Assembly (NCBI GenBank): GCA_020634975.1
Contig: JACKAQ010000004.1
Location: 315,476-379,475, forward strand
Origin: JACKAQ01 sp020634975 [NCBI: Calditrichia bacterium]
GTDB lineage: Bacteria > Calditrichota > Calditrichia > RBG-13-44-9
Length of the DNA: 64,000 nt
Direction of reading: 5' to 3'
The position numbers and the translations under genes were made by a program. Below are positions 8,997 to 19,100 of the stretch, in pieces. Numbering within the stretch: the first letter of the stretch is position 1; each line of letters opens with the position of its first letter. Under the pieces are notes generated by a model. The model worked only from the letters and a program-made list of their open reading frames with translations. It did no database searches and was not told the DNA's origin.

Positions 8997-11942
8997 ATGC
9001 AAAAAACCAGACAGGCCGTCTTATGTTTATTCCTATTGTTGTTTGTCGGCAGTCTGCAGGCGCAGGAATTTAGCGTGCCCGTAACTGTAACAGATGGCGA
9101 AAACACGTTGCAATTAACCATCGGGATGAGCGCGGTTGCAACCGACACATTTGATGTGGGCATCGATGCGCTTGCTCCTCCGCCCCCGCCGAGTGAAGCA
9201 TTTGACGCACGTTTAAAATCAAACGGAAACGACTTTATTACAGATATTCGTGCCAGTTCCACAGATACCACCGCTTTTCAGGTGTATTATCAGCCCGAGC
9301 TTAATCAGGGTCCGATAAAGCTGACCTGGGACAAAGATGCGCTGGCATTATTAGGCACATTTTACATTACCGACAACCTGACCGGCACCGTATTTGGTCC
9401 GGTTGATATGACCCAGGTAGACAGTTTGATTGCGGATAATGCCTTTGTCACCGAACAGCTTCGCATTGTTGTGATAGCAAATCCGGTGCTGGATCCTCCC
9501 GCAAACCTGAATGCAGTTGGCGGAAATGGCGTTGTAGATTTAAGTTGGCTGTCTCCGGCGAAGTCCCAAAAACTGCTTCGCCAGCCTGAAGCACTTACAC
9601 GTAAAGATAATGAAAACACCGGTTTGACTGATGACCGCGCCGTTCCGGCGATGAGTGTTTCAGTTGCGTTGCTTGGCTACAAAATTTTCCGGTCAGATGA
9701 TGGCAGCACATTTTCGCAGATCGATTCGATCGGTGCTCCGGCAGCCGCATTTGCGGATAGCAGTGTTATCAACGGCACCACCTATTCCTACTATTTGACC
9801 GCAGTTTACGATGAAGGCGAAAGCGTTCCCTCCGATACCGTTTCCGCAACCCCGGAAGCCCCTGTTCTCAATATTCTTTTCGAAGAAGTTTTTGCAGATA
9901 CAACAGCACCGCCGACCGGCTGGCAGGTGATCGACAATGACGGCAGCGGAGGATCTTGGGATTATGTGCAAGGTTTGAACTTTAGCAGCGGTGTTGTTTT
10001 GCCGCAAGCGGGTCAAAGTTTCTGGCACAGCAGTTTCCAGGATGCCAACGGCTTTGTGATCGACGAATGGTTGATCAGCCCACGGATTCCTGCAGCCAAT
10101 TTCGAAACACTGAGTTTCTATGCCGGCTCCATCGGCGGCTCGTTCCCGGATTCGCTGAAAGTGCTGGTTTCGACCACAGGCAGCAACCCTGCTGACTTTA
10201 CCGAGATTGCCTACTTTCAGGTTCCGGGTCCCACCGGTAGCTGGACCGAATTTTCTTTTGATATTTCGGCCTTCTCCGGCTCGGCGATTTATGTCGCCAT
10301 CAACTACTACATCACCGATGGCGGAACGTCGGGTACCAATTCGGATAATGTTTGGGTGGATCACCTGACCATCACCGGCGAAGCGATTCCGCCGGATGTT
10401 GTTTTTGCTGATGATTTTGAAAACGGCAGCAGCAATTGGGTGTTGCAATCGACCTGGGCTGTCACCGATGAATCTTCAAATTCACCGACACATTCACTGA
10501 CGGAAAGCCCTGGAGGCAATTACGCAGCCAACCTGAATATTTCGGCAACCCTTGCAACAAGCATCGATCTGTCGTCTTACTTCAGCGCCGAGCTGTCATT
10601 TAATGCACAATATGATATTGAGCAGGGTTTCGACTACATGTATGTTGAAGCCTCAGATGACGGCGGCTCAAGCTGGATAGAGCTGGATGTCTTTGATGGC
10701 ACATCCCCGACGTGGCAAAATTATAGCTACGCGCTGAGCGGCGTTGTTGGCAGCAGCGATGTCAAAATCCGCTTCCGCTTTACCAGCGATGGCGGTTTTG
10801 AAGTCGATGGCATGCATATCGATGATGTTCTGATTACCGCCAGCAGCATCGATGCCGATCCGCCGTTGATCGTCCATACCGGTCCGGCGTTTTATGCCGG
10901 TGTAAGCGAAGCCTTTGTCCGGGAAGCGGAAGTGATCGATATTTCCGGTGTTTCGGCAACCGCCATCAATTATATGGTAGATGGTGATACGACAACCAGC
11001 GCAGCATCGGACAGTACGGTTGGAGATGTCTATTTCTACACTATTCCGGAACAACCGGCCGGTGCCAATGTGGCTTATTTCTTCAGCGCTGAAGACAATG
11101 CCGGAAATGCAACTACCCAAACAACGATGTTCGAATACATCGCTGGCGATCATTTGATTTTTGATAATGGTGTGGTGGATTTTGTTAACAGTTTCGGTCC
11201 CGGCAGCACCTCCGGTCTTTTGGGTGCGGCAGTGCGGATCAGCGTTCCCGAGGGTGAAAAAGCGCAACTGACAACGGCGTTAATCCGTAATTACACCGAT
11301 GTCAATCGCCCGAATTCGGATATGCTGTTACATGTATGGGCTGATAACGGCGGCGTACCCGGCACCGATCTGATTACGCCGATAACGGTAACGCCTGAAG
11401 CAACACTCGAGAACACCAGCCCGATGACCCGGGTAGACCTGCGCTCGTATGCAGCAGAGTTGAGCGATTTGCTGGGCGATTTTTTCATCGGATTCACTGT
11501 GCCGAGCGGGGAAGTTTGGGTCACACAGACCACACCCGGTACCTTTGGCAGAACGTTTACTTTTAATGGTACCAGCTGGGGCGCAGAAACCGATGATTAT
11601 CATTTCCGTGCGGTTGTTAAACTGGATCCGGCGGTTGGCATCGAAGATGACCAAATATTGCCGGTACAATTCACACTTGAGCAAAACTACCCGAACCCCT
11701 TCAACCCGAGCACCACGTTGAAGTATGCATTACCGACCAACGCAGATGTTCGGTTGGAAATCTACAACGTTCTGGGTCAGTTAGTAAAAGTGCTGGTAAA
11801 TGCAGACCAGACCGCCGGATTTAAAACGGCTATCTGGGATGGCACCAACCAATACGGCGAAAAAGTTGCTAGCGGTATTTACATCTATCGCATCAAAGCG
11901 GCTGATTTCGTTCAGTCCAGAAAAATGATCCTGATGAAGTAA
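8997..11942 (+). CDS. Large secreted multidomain protein with PNPFNP C-terminal sorting tail
   Basis: 981 residues from ATG 8997, chosen because GGAGG lies 6-10 bases upstream and a signal peptide starts exactly there (QAVLCLFLLLFVGSLQAQ). Domains by eye: N-terminal beta region; a fibronectin-III-like segment (~residues 165-290: DPPANLNAVGGNGVVDLSW to YSYYLTAVYDEGE); a cleaved-adhesin/choice-of-anchor-J jellyroll (~300-460: PPTGWQVIDNDGSGGSWD, DEWLISPRI); a second MAM/immune-inhibitor-A-like jellyroll (~470-620: YMYVEASDDGGSSWIEL); Ig-like segments; and the C-terminal tail (~895-981) with [39 protein letters not shown] and SRKMILMK. Such tails direct secretion in the FCB group. Likely an extracellular adhesin or carbohydrate/protein-binding protein; no catalytic domain seen. 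Confidence 0.9.
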   Translation: MQKTRQAVLCLFLLLFVGSLQAQEFSVPVTVTDGENTLQLTIGMSAVATDTFDVGIDALAPPPPPSEAFDARLKSNGNDFITDIRASSTDTTAFQVYYQPELNQGPIKLTWDKDALALLGTFYITDNLTGTVFGPVDMTQVDSLIADNAFVTEQLRIVVIANPVLDPPANLNAVGGNGVVDLSWLSPAKSQKLLRQPEALTRKDNENTGLTDDRAVPAMSVSVALLGYKIFRSDDGSTFSQIDSIGAPAAAFADSSVINGTTYSYYLTAVYDEGESVPSDTVSATPEAPVLNILFEEVFADTTAPPTGWQVIDNDGSGGSWDYVQGLNFSSGVVLPQAGQSFWHSSFQDANGFVIDEWLISPRIPAANFETLSFYAGSIGGSFPDSLKVLVSTTGSNPADFTEIAYFQVPGPTGSWTEFSFDISAFSGSAIYVAINYYITDGGTSGTNSDNVWVDHLTITGEAIPPDVVFADDFENGSSNWVLQSTWAVTDESSNSPTHSLTESPGGNYAANLNISATLATSIDLSSYFSAELSFNAQYDIEQGFDYMYVEASDDGGSSWIELDVFDGTSPTWQNYSYALSGVVGSSDVKIRFRFTSDGGFEVDGMHIDDVLITASSIDADPPLIVHTGPAFYAGVSEAFVREAEVIDISGVSATAINYMVDGDTTTSAASDSTVGDVYFYTIPEQPAGANVAYFFSAEDNAGNATTQTTMFEYIAGDHLIFDNGVVDFVNSFGPGSTSGLLGAAVRISVPEGEKAQLTTALIRNYTDVNRPNSDMLLHVWADNGGVPGTDLITPITVTPEATLENTSPMTRVDLRSYAAELSDLLGDFFIGFTVPSGEVWVTQTTPGTFGRTFTFNGTSWGAETDDYHFRAVVKLDPAVGIEDDQILPVQFTLEQNYPNPFNPSTTLKYALPTNADVRLEIYNVLGQLVKVLVNADQTAGFKTAIWDGTNQYGEKVASGIYIYRIKAADFVQSRKMILMK

Positions 11943-11963
11943 GTTTTCGAATGATATTCTTTT

Positions 11964-12008
11964 GCAGCGGCGATATATTATTTTACAGTATATCGCCGCT
12001 GTTTTTTT
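11964..12008 (+). terminator. Strong rho-independent terminator
   Basis: Perfect 13-bp stem (11965-11977 with 11989-12001), 11-base loop and a run of seven T, just after the secreted-protein gene. The remaining ~310 bases up to the minus-strand kinase stop (12009-12318) are gene-free and show nothing recognisable. Confidence 0.92.
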
Positions 12009-12318
12009 AGCAATAATTAATGTAAAATGAAATACTACATATCTGTGCGGTTGAAAAATGCCAAATCTGATGGTATATTTTTTCTTGAGAGGTTACAATA
12101 ACAAATCTTCATTTTGTCTGGGTGTTGCAGTGATTCGGCTGACTTTAGCGAGTTGCTCTATCGAAATATTTTAGCGTATTAACTCCTATTCTTCCTACTT
12201 CGCTTGCTCTTTATACGACTACAGAATCTCCTGCTCAAACTCTTCTGCAACATCCTGACAGGCTGAAGAATTTTTGTTTTAAGACATGCCTGATTTACAA
12301 AATTATCCCAATAACAAT

Positions 12319-15300
12319 TTACAGCTTAACACCCCATTCTCGGATAACTGTCAGTAACTTATTGATTTCTATCGGTTTACTGATGTAGTCATCCATGCCG
12401 GCAGCAATGCATTTTTCACGATCTTCCTGCAATGCGTTTGCTGTAATTGCAATAATCTTTGGCGAATGTGCCTTCCCGAGCGATTCAATAATCTTGCGTG
12501 TTGCTTCCAGCCCATCCATTTTGGGCATTTGCATATCCATAAAAACCAGATCGTATTTATTGTTTAAAACCGTATCAACTGCCGCCAAGCCATCAGGAAC
12601 GATATCAATTTCATAACCCATTTTTTTAAGCAACCGGGATGTAAGTTTCTGGTTAATCGGATTATCTTCAGCCAACAACATTTTCAGTGGAATTGCTTCT
12701 GCGATGGAGGCATCGAGACGTGGTTTCGGCTGATTCAATGCGGGCAAAATTGAGGCGCTTGTATTAAAAATATTTTCGACAGCATCAAAAAACTGTTCCT
12801 GCCGGATAGGTTTGGTGAGTATGATTTTAAAATATAGTTCAACTTTTTTCTGAATGTCTTCATCGCGATTTAACGATGTCATCAAAATAAGCGGAAATTG
12901 AAATTTTGCGTCTAACTGATGCAATTGTTCGGCAAACTGCAATCCGTCCATTTCCGGCATTTGCATATCGATGATACCAAAATCAAAATGTTTGCCGTTT
13001 TTAATCTCCGCCAACGCATGCACCGCCGAAGCAAAAGATTGACTTTTGGCGCCAATTTTTTCCAGTTGACGGCTGACAAATAACCGGTTTGTAGGATGAT
13101 CATCAACAACAAGCACTAATTTTTGATCAAATTTATACAAATCCGGCGTAAATAATTGTTGATTTGGTGTAGACTCATCCGATGCAATATTGAATGTTAC
13201 GCAAATGTGGAATGCGGTGCCTTTGTTCTCTTCGCTTTCGAACCAAATTTTTCCATTCATTAGTTCCACCAGGCGTTTGGAAATTGCAAGTCCCAAACCG
13301 GTACCGCCAAATTTGCGGGTTGTTGAGGCATCCACCTGCGAAAATGATTCGAACAATCGGCTTTGTTTGTCCAACGGAATACCGATTCCAGTATCCTGAA
13401 CACTCAATTGTATTTGCAACTGATCTTTGGATTTTGATATAACCTTCGTATAAACAGTAACTTCGCCTTCATTTGTAAATTTGAGTGCGTTACCAACAAT
13501 ATTGCTCAAAATTTGTCGGACACGCATCATATCACCAACAACCATTGCCGGAACATCAGCTTCCAAAAAGCTGCCCAAACCCAACCCTTTGGCGGTTGCC
13601 TGAGGAGCAAAAAGATCGACCACTTCTTCGATCATTTTCAAAATATTAAACGGACGATTTTCCAGTTCAATTTTCCCAGCTTCAATTTTTGAGAAATCCA
13701 GAATATCGTTAATAATATGAAGCAAATTTTCACCGCTGGAGCGCAATGTTTCAACATATTCCAGTTGTTCAGCCGTGAGTTTGGTTTCGGTGAGCAACAT
13801 CGTCATTCCGATAACGCCATTCATCGGTGTGCGGATTTCGTGGCTCATTGTTGCCAAAAACTCCGATTTGGTTTTGGCTGCAGCTTCTGCGGCAATTTTG
13901 GCGAGCTTCAGCTCTTCTACCGTTTGGCTGAGGGCATCGGTTTTTTGCTCCAACTGAAATTTTGTTTCCATCAGATCTGCCGCAAGTTTTTCCAATCCCA
14001 ACTGAAATTCCCGGGCTTCGGTAACATCCCTCAAAATGAAAACGGCTTCCTGGTCGTTGATGGCAACGCAGCGCGCCTCATAAATATGTTTGCTGTTATC
14101 TGCTTCGAAAATCAATTCGGACTGCAACATTTCACGACTTGCAGTAACTTGATGCACCATTTGGCGAATCTTTTGAATGGCTTTTACCGGTAATTCACTA
14201 CTTTCCAGCGATTTACCAATATGTGAGGAGCAGTTTTTGCAAAGTATTGTATCTTCTGATTTTATGTCCAACAAAATTCCATCCGAACTGATCCTGAAAA
14301 TCGTGTCGGGAATTGCATCCAGTAACGCCTCGGTCCGTTCGCGTGATTGGTGCAAATCAAATTCTGATTTTTTTCTGCGGGTAACATTCCGGATAATTAC
14401 CAGATAATCCTCGTCCCGGCTTTTCGCGATACGCGCTTCATGGTTTTGCATATCGCCGGTGTTTCCCGGCAATCCAAATTCGAACACCGTGACCGGGTTT
14501 TGGTGATCCAGTTTATCAAAACTATCAATAAATTTGGCGGCTAACTCTTCCGGGAAAATTTGTTGTAATGTGCTGTTTTTGATGTTCGCTAACGTGAACG
14601 GCAGTTGAGTATTTTCCGTGATGTTCGCGTTTAAAATTTTACCATCGCGGGTGATTTGCATCAGGGTATCGGGGAGCGCATCCAACAGGGTGCGGCTGTT
14701 GGATTCACTTTTACGCAATGCATGCTCAGTAGATTTAAGCTCTGTAATATCGTGACCTACTGCCAAAAAACCAATGTGTCCGATATGCGAATCATTAAGT
14801 GGCTCAAACACCCAATGCAAATAACGCGATTCATTTTTGGAAAACGGTACAAACAAATCCAACTTAAATTGACGCGCAGCCGTAAGGTTCTCAACAATCT
14901 GCGACTGAATATTTTCCGGGAAAAAATCCTGAAAATTGCAACTGACAGCATCTTCATTTTTAACCCGGAAAAACTTGCAAAAAGCCTCATTCACAAATGT
15001 TAAAAATCCGGTTGGCAAAAGCCTGCAAACGATTTCACTTTGGTTTTCAATCAGAAAACGATATCTGGTTTCGCTTTGGCGAAGCGCTGTTGCGGTATTT
15101 TTTTCTTCTGTAATATCTCTGGCAGAGATAAAAACCAATTGCTGATCGGCATCTGCAGATATTTTCCATGCAAACCAGCGATAATCGCCGGACTCGCTGC
15201 TAAAACGGCTCTCGAGCCGGGCAACCTGGTTACCTTTGATTACTTCCTGAATTTTATTTTTGGCGATTTCGCTATCCTGCGGATGAATCAGCGAAATCAC

Positions 15301-16365
15301 ATTTTGGGAGAGCAACGCGCTGCAATTTGTGCCGAGTGCTTTTTCCCAACTGGGGTTGATTCGTTGAAAATTTCCGTCAAAATCTGTAATTCCCAACATA
15401 TCCTGTGACAGTTGGAAAAATCGATCGCTGATAAACTCAGCATTTTTCTGCTGTTTTTCGGTTTCAAAAACCTTGATATGCTGTTCCAGCAAATTGGCGA
15501 TTGTTTCGAGAATTTCCAGTTCAAATTGCCGAAAAGCCGATTCCCGCGTATCCGGGGAAAAAAAGACAATCGCACCTGGAACATCGTTTTTGATGTTGAA
15601 CGGCGTTGCGATAACCGTATTAATATTACCGGAAACTTTCGGGTTTTCCAGTTCCTGCATACCCTGCACAAAAGCGACTGTGCTTTTTTGCGAGAGCATT
15701 TGTGGCAGGTAAAGCTCCATCAATTCATTTTCCGGCGAATATGTTGGCTTTCCAAAGTTCGTTAATTCAGAATATAGCTGTTGTTTTCCGTTGGCAGGGT
15801 CATAAATCATTCCCATATCGGTACGGAAAATTTCGCATCCTTTTTTCAGATACGCGGCGTAAAGTTCATCAATATTTTTGTATTCTCCCAGGCTCAGGTG
15901 ATGGAGCCGGGTGATACTCATCGAAAATAATTCCAGTTCGATAGATGTTTTGGTGAGCCTTTGCTGGCTTAAACGGCGTTCCGTCAAATCTTCAACGGAA
16001 ACAATCATCAACCGGTCAGGGCTTATCAAAACCTCGTTGGAGATCATTCGCCCCTGAAATAGAAACCCTTCGAGTGAAAGAAAATCATAAAAACGGGTAG
16101 CCTGCGGAACGGCAAACTGGTTTTTCAGTTCGTTTTCATCAGCGATATTTATAAAGGGCGATGGGCTAATCAATTGGTTGAAATTAATCATCAGCAAATC
16201 TTCCAGATGTTCAGCATGGAACATCGAAAGTGCCAATTCATTACACATAAAAATCAATTGGGTATCCGGCTCAACGATAAACATTGCCCGACCAGCATTG
16301 TTGAACAATGCTTCAGAAATTTGCCTGATCCCGATCATTCTTTGTTGCAATGTGTTATCCAACAT
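12319..16365 (-). CDS. Multi-PAS hybrid sensor histidine kinase with two receiver domains
   Basis: 1348 residues, apparently soluble (no clear membrane segment). Order: PAS-like N-terminus (~1-130), a GAF-like domain (~150-310), four further PAS segments (~320-780), a short coiled coil (~790-825), HisKA with the phospho-acceptor His842 in MSHEIRTPMNGVIGM, a HATPase domain with DTGIGIPLDKQSRLF and GGTGLGLAISKRLVELM, then two receivers: Asp1133 in IIDMQMPEMDG and Asp1277 in FMDMQMPKMDG, the latter with a Lys in YISKPIEINKLL. GAGGT lies 9 bases before the ATG. There is no DNA-binding or HPt domain, so output probably passes to a separate HPt/regulator. The number of PAS domains suggests several cytosolic signals such as redox or ligand. 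No partner gene is adjacent. Confidence 0.93.
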   Translation of the reverse strand: MLDNTLQQRMIGIRQISEALFNNAGRAMFIVEPDTQLIFMCNELALSMFHAEHLEDLLMINFNQLISPSPFINIADENELKNQFAVPQATRFYDFLSLEGFLFQGRMISNEVLISPDRLMIVSVEDLTERRLSQQRLTKTSIELELFSMSITRLHHLSLGEYKNIDELYAAYLKKGCEIFRTDMGMIYDPANGKQQLYSELTNFGKPTYSPENELMELYLPQMLSQKSTVAFVQGMQELENPKVSGNINTVIATPFNIKNDVPGAIVFFSPDTRESAFRQFELEILETIANLLEQHIKVFETEKQQKNAEFISDRFFQLSQDMLGITDFDGNFQRINPSWEKALGTNCSALLSQNVISLIHPQDSEIAKNKIQEVIKGNQVARLESRFSSESGDYRWFAWKISADADQQLVFISARDITEEKNTATALRQSETRYRFLIENQSEIVCRLLPTGFLTFVNEAFCKFFRVKNEDAVSCNFQDFFPENIQSQIVENLTAARQFKLDLFVPFSKNESRYLHWVFEPLNDSHIGHIGFLAVGHDITELKSTEHALRKSESNSRTLLDALPDTLMQITRDGKILNANITENTQLPFTLANIKNSTLQQIFPEELAAKFIDSFDKLDHQNPVTVFEFGLPGNTGDMQNHEARIAKSRDEDYLVIIRNVTRRKKSEFDLHQSRERTEALLDAIPDTIFRISSDGILLDIKSEDTILCKNCSSHIGKSLESSELPVKAIQKIRQMVHQVTASREMLQSELIFEADNSKHIYEARCVAINDQEAVFILRDVTEAREFQLGLEKLAADLMETKFQLEQKTDALSQTVEELKLAKIAAEAAAKTKSEFLATMSHEIRTPMNGVIGMTMLLTETKLTAEQLEYVETLRSSGENLLHIINDILDFSKIEAGKIELENRPFNILKMIEEVVDLFAPQATAKGLGLGSFLEADVPAMVVGDMMRVRQILSNIVGNALKFTNEGEVTVYTKVISKSKDQLQIQLSVQDTGIGIPLDKQSRLFESFSQVDASTTRKFGGTGLGLAISKRLVELMNGKIWFESEENKGTAFHICVTFNIASDESTPNQQLFTPDLYKFDQKLVLVVDDHPTNRLFVSRQLEKIGAKSQSFASAVHALAEIKNGKHFDFGIIDMQMPEMDGLQFAEQLHQLDAKFQFPLILMTSLNRDEDIQKKVELYFKIILTKPIRQEQFFDAVENIFNTSASILPALNQPKPRLDASIAEAIPLKMLLAEDNPINQKLTSRLLKKMGYEIDIVPDGLAAVDTVLNNKYDLVFMDMQMPKMDGLEATRKIIESLGKAHSPKIIAITANALQEDREKCIAAGMDDYISKPIEINKLLTVIREWGVKL

Positions 16366-16514
16366 TTAAAACTTAACCTCAGTCAGTGGTATCGTAATAT
16401 TTTTTGACAAAAATATTATCGGAATACTGCCGGGTAAGTAAAGTAAAAATAACGTTAAAATGCCGGATTATTTCGTCTGTAAAGTAGGATGAAGTAGTTC
16501 AATTTCGCACAAAT

Positions 16515-17246
16515 TCATATGTCTTTTGCGGCGTCGGCATCCAGCCACCATTCCAAAATTCCGTTTTTGGGGTGAACCATTGCGGCTGGCAAATTGGAAA
16601 CAGATTTTTCTTTTTTGAGAATACGCGAAACCAGTTTCTGCTTTTCTGCTCCGGTAACCAGAAATGAAATGCGCCGGGCAGCGTTGATTACCGGTAATGT
16701 TAGTGTCACGCGTTTTTGCCCGCTGGTTGGATGTGTTGCTACCGAGCAAAAGTTTGTGTCGGATAGGGTTTCAGAATTAGGAAACAGTGATGCGGTATGC
16801 CCGTCTGTTCCGATCCCCAACAAAATCCAGTCAAAAATCGGGATGTTTTCTGAATTCAGCGGTAAAAATTTTGTGAGTTGTTTGTTGTAATTTTCAGCCG
16901 CTTTTTCCGGTTTTGTTTCGCCGTGAATCCGCATGATCCGGCTTTTGGGAATTGAGATCACAGAAAACAGGCTTTGCTGAACAACGCCAAAATTGCTTTG
17001 CGGGTCTTGTGGCGGAACGCAGCGTTCATCGCCCCAGAAAAAGCGAATATTTTTCCAGTGAATTTGGGTGTTGTAAAGGGATTGCGCCATAGTTTCGAAC
17101 AGCAATGTTGGTGTTGTGCCACCGGATAATGCAAGATTGAGTGATTGACGATGTTTTTTGGAAAAAGCAGAACGATGCACAATTTCCAGTGACAGCGAAT
17201 GGGCTAACAATTGCGGGTTATCGTAAATTTTGACGAACGGTTGCAT
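16515..17246 (-). CDS. pgl: 6-phosphogluconolactonase (SOL/DevB type)
   Basis: 243 residues from the ATG at 17246. The frame is open further upstream (to 17330), but the family's length and its first conserved strand fit the internal start. It hydrolyses 6-phospho-gluconolactone in the oxidative pentose phosphate pathway, in the cytoplasm. Conserved motifs: LALSGGTTPTLLFETM, the FFWGDERCVPPQDPQSNFG signature, and LLGIGTDGHTASLFPNS. The usual neighbours zwf and gnd are absent here, so it is a lone gene between the hybrid kinase and the divergent MoxR ATPase. The SD sequence is weak. Confidence 0.92.
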   Translation of the reverse strand: MQPFVKIYDNPQLLAHSLSLEIVHRSAFSKKHRQSLNLALSGGTTPTLLFETMAQSLYNTQIHWKNIRFFWGDERCVPPQDPQSNFGVVQQSLFSVISIPKSRIMRIHGETKPEKAAENYNKQLTKFLPLNSENIPIFDWILLGIGTDGHTASLFPNSETLSDTNFCSVATHPTSGQKRVTLTLPVINAARRISFLVTGAEKQKLVSRILKKEKSVSNLPAAMVHPKNGILEWWLDADAAKDI

Positions 17247-17504
17247 TTTTATACCGAAGGTGTATATTTCACCAGATTTAGCAGATATCTTTGAATTATT
17301 TAAAAAACACAGTTTCTGAAAAAAATGCAAATTTCATTTGAGGTCGAGAAAAAAAGTTCAGTAAAAAGGGTGAAACCGTTTAGGAATTTATTCATTAAAA
17401 ATTTAGATTGACTAAATTCCCTTTGAATGGTGATGTTTAATATCTTACGATTTAAAATAAGTTAGCCTGATTTAAATAACAAGTTTTTTCGGGGAGAAAA
17501 ATTG

Positions 17505-19022
17505 ATGAATGAGCAGCAAATTGCACATATAAAAACGTTGGGAGATCTCAAAAAATCCGGATATAACCCCAAAACGATTAAACAGGAATTGCGGGAAAAT
17601 CTGATAACGAAACTGAACCGGAAAGAGCCGCTGTTCGAAAGTGTACTGGGTTACGAAAAAACCGTAATCCCCGATATTGAGCGGGCAATTTTATCGCGGC
17701 ACAACATCATTTTGTTAGGTTTGCGCGGTCAGGCCAAAACCAGAATTGCCAGATTAATGACCCAATTGCTGGACGAATATGTCCCGTTTGTGGGAGGTTC
17801 CGAGCTGAACGATGATCCGCTCGCGCCGATTTCCAGATATTCAAAAGACCTTATTGCGGAGCTTGGCGACAGCACGCCCATCGATTGGCTGCACCGCGAC
17901 GACCGTTACGCCGAAAAACTGGCAACGCCAGATGTTTCCGTTGCCGACCTCATCGGCGATTCCGATCCCATCAAAGCAGCCAATTTGCGGCTGCCGTATT
18001 CGGATGAACGGGTGATCCATTTCGGGCTGGTGCCGCGCTCCAACCGCTGCATTTTTGTGATAAATGAATTACCCGATTTGCAGGCGAGAATCCAGGTTGC
18101 GCTGTTCAATATTTTGCAGGAGGGCGATATTCAGATTCGCGGATTCAAGCTGCGCATTCCGCTGGACATCAAATTTGTGTTTACTGCAAACCCGGAAGAT
18201 TACACCAATCGCGGTTCCATTGTAACACCGTTGAAAGACCGGATCGAAAGCCAGATTTTGACCCACTATCCGAAAACAGTGCAGATCGCCCAAAAAATTA
18301 CCGAACAGGAATCGGATATTGCGTTGTCGCAGCAATCGATGGTGCGCGTCAGTCCGATTGCGCAGGAATTGCTGGAGCAGATTGCTTTCGAAGCCCGCCA
18401 CAGCGAATACGTGGACAGCAGGAGCGGTGTTTCCGCCCGTTTGACCATCGCCGGATATGAAAACCTGATTAGCGCTGGCGAGCGCCGTGCGCTGCTGTTT
18501 GGCGAAGAGCGCACTTTTGTCCGCGTTGCGGATTTTTGGGGCGTGATTCCCGCCATCACCGGAAAAATTGAGCTGGTGTACGAAGGCGAGCAGGAAGGTC
18601 CGTTGAAAGTGGCGCACATTTTGATCGGGAAAGCCACCCGCACGGTATTCGCGAAATATTTTCCGAATCCCGAACAGTTCAAAAAAGAGCAGGAATTTAA
18701 CCCATATCAGAAAATTGTCAGTTGGTTCGGCGAAGGCAATCACATCGACATTTTAAACGATATTTCGGAAGAAAACTACCGGAAGCAGTTGCTGAAAGTT
18801 CCGGGATTGCGTGAGTTGGTAAAAAATTATTATCCCGAAGCCGAAGCGCATGAGCAGCAATTCCTGATGGAATTTGCCCTTCACGGATTGGCGGAATATT
18901 CGTTTTTGAGCAAACAATTGGTCGATTCCGGACTGCAATTCCGCGATTTGCTGAGCAGCATGTTCGGTGGACAAGATGACCGGGAAGATGACGAATTTTC
19001 TGACCGGGATTTTTACGGTTGA
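17505..19022 (+). CDS. MoxR/magnesium-chelatase-type AAA+ ATPase
   Basis: 505 residues from ATG 17505; GGGGAG (17491-17496) gives an 8-base spacing, better than the TTG at 17502. Walker A is a variant GLRGQAKT (residues 72-79, Lys78). The sensor/Walker B segment around FVINELPDLQARIQVALFNI and the TANPEDYTNRGSIVTPLKDR segment are typical of ChlI/BchI and MoxR chaperone ATPases. The C-terminus (~300-505) is a helical region ending in an acidic tail. These ATPases normally act with a von Willebrand factor A protein encoded next door; none is here, as the next gene is an enoyl-CoA hydratase. Likely a metal-insertion or complex-remodelling chaperone. Substrate unknown. Confidence 0.88.
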   Translation: MNEQQIAHIKTLGDLKKSGYNPKTIKQELRENLITKLNRKEPLFESVLGYEKTVIPDIERAILSRHNIILLGLRGQAKTRIARLMTQLLDEYVPFVGGSELNDDPLAPISRYSKDLIAELGDSTPIDWLHRDDRYAEKLATPDVSVADLIGDSDPIKAANLRLPYSDERVIHFGLVPRSNRCIFVINELPDLQARIQVALFNILQEGDIQIRGFKLRIPLDIKFVFTANPEDYTNRGSIVTPLKDRIESQILTHYPKTVQIAQKITEQESDIALSQQSMVRVSPIAQELLEQIAFEARHSEYVDSRSGVSARLTIAGYENLISAGERRALLFGEERTFVRVADFWGVIPAITGKIELVYEGEQEGPLKVAHILIGKATRTVFAKYFPNPEQFKKEQEFNPYQKIVSWFGEGNHIDILNDISEENYRKQLLKVPGLRELVKNYYPEAEAHEQQFLMEFALHGLAEYSFLSKQLVDSGLQFRDLLSSMFGGQDDREDDEFSDRDFYG

Positions 19023-19100
19023 TTAACAACTTTAATCATAAAATGGAAAAAAACCATTTCTTCACTGCAACCGACATTAATTGTTGAACGGGAATCGCCG

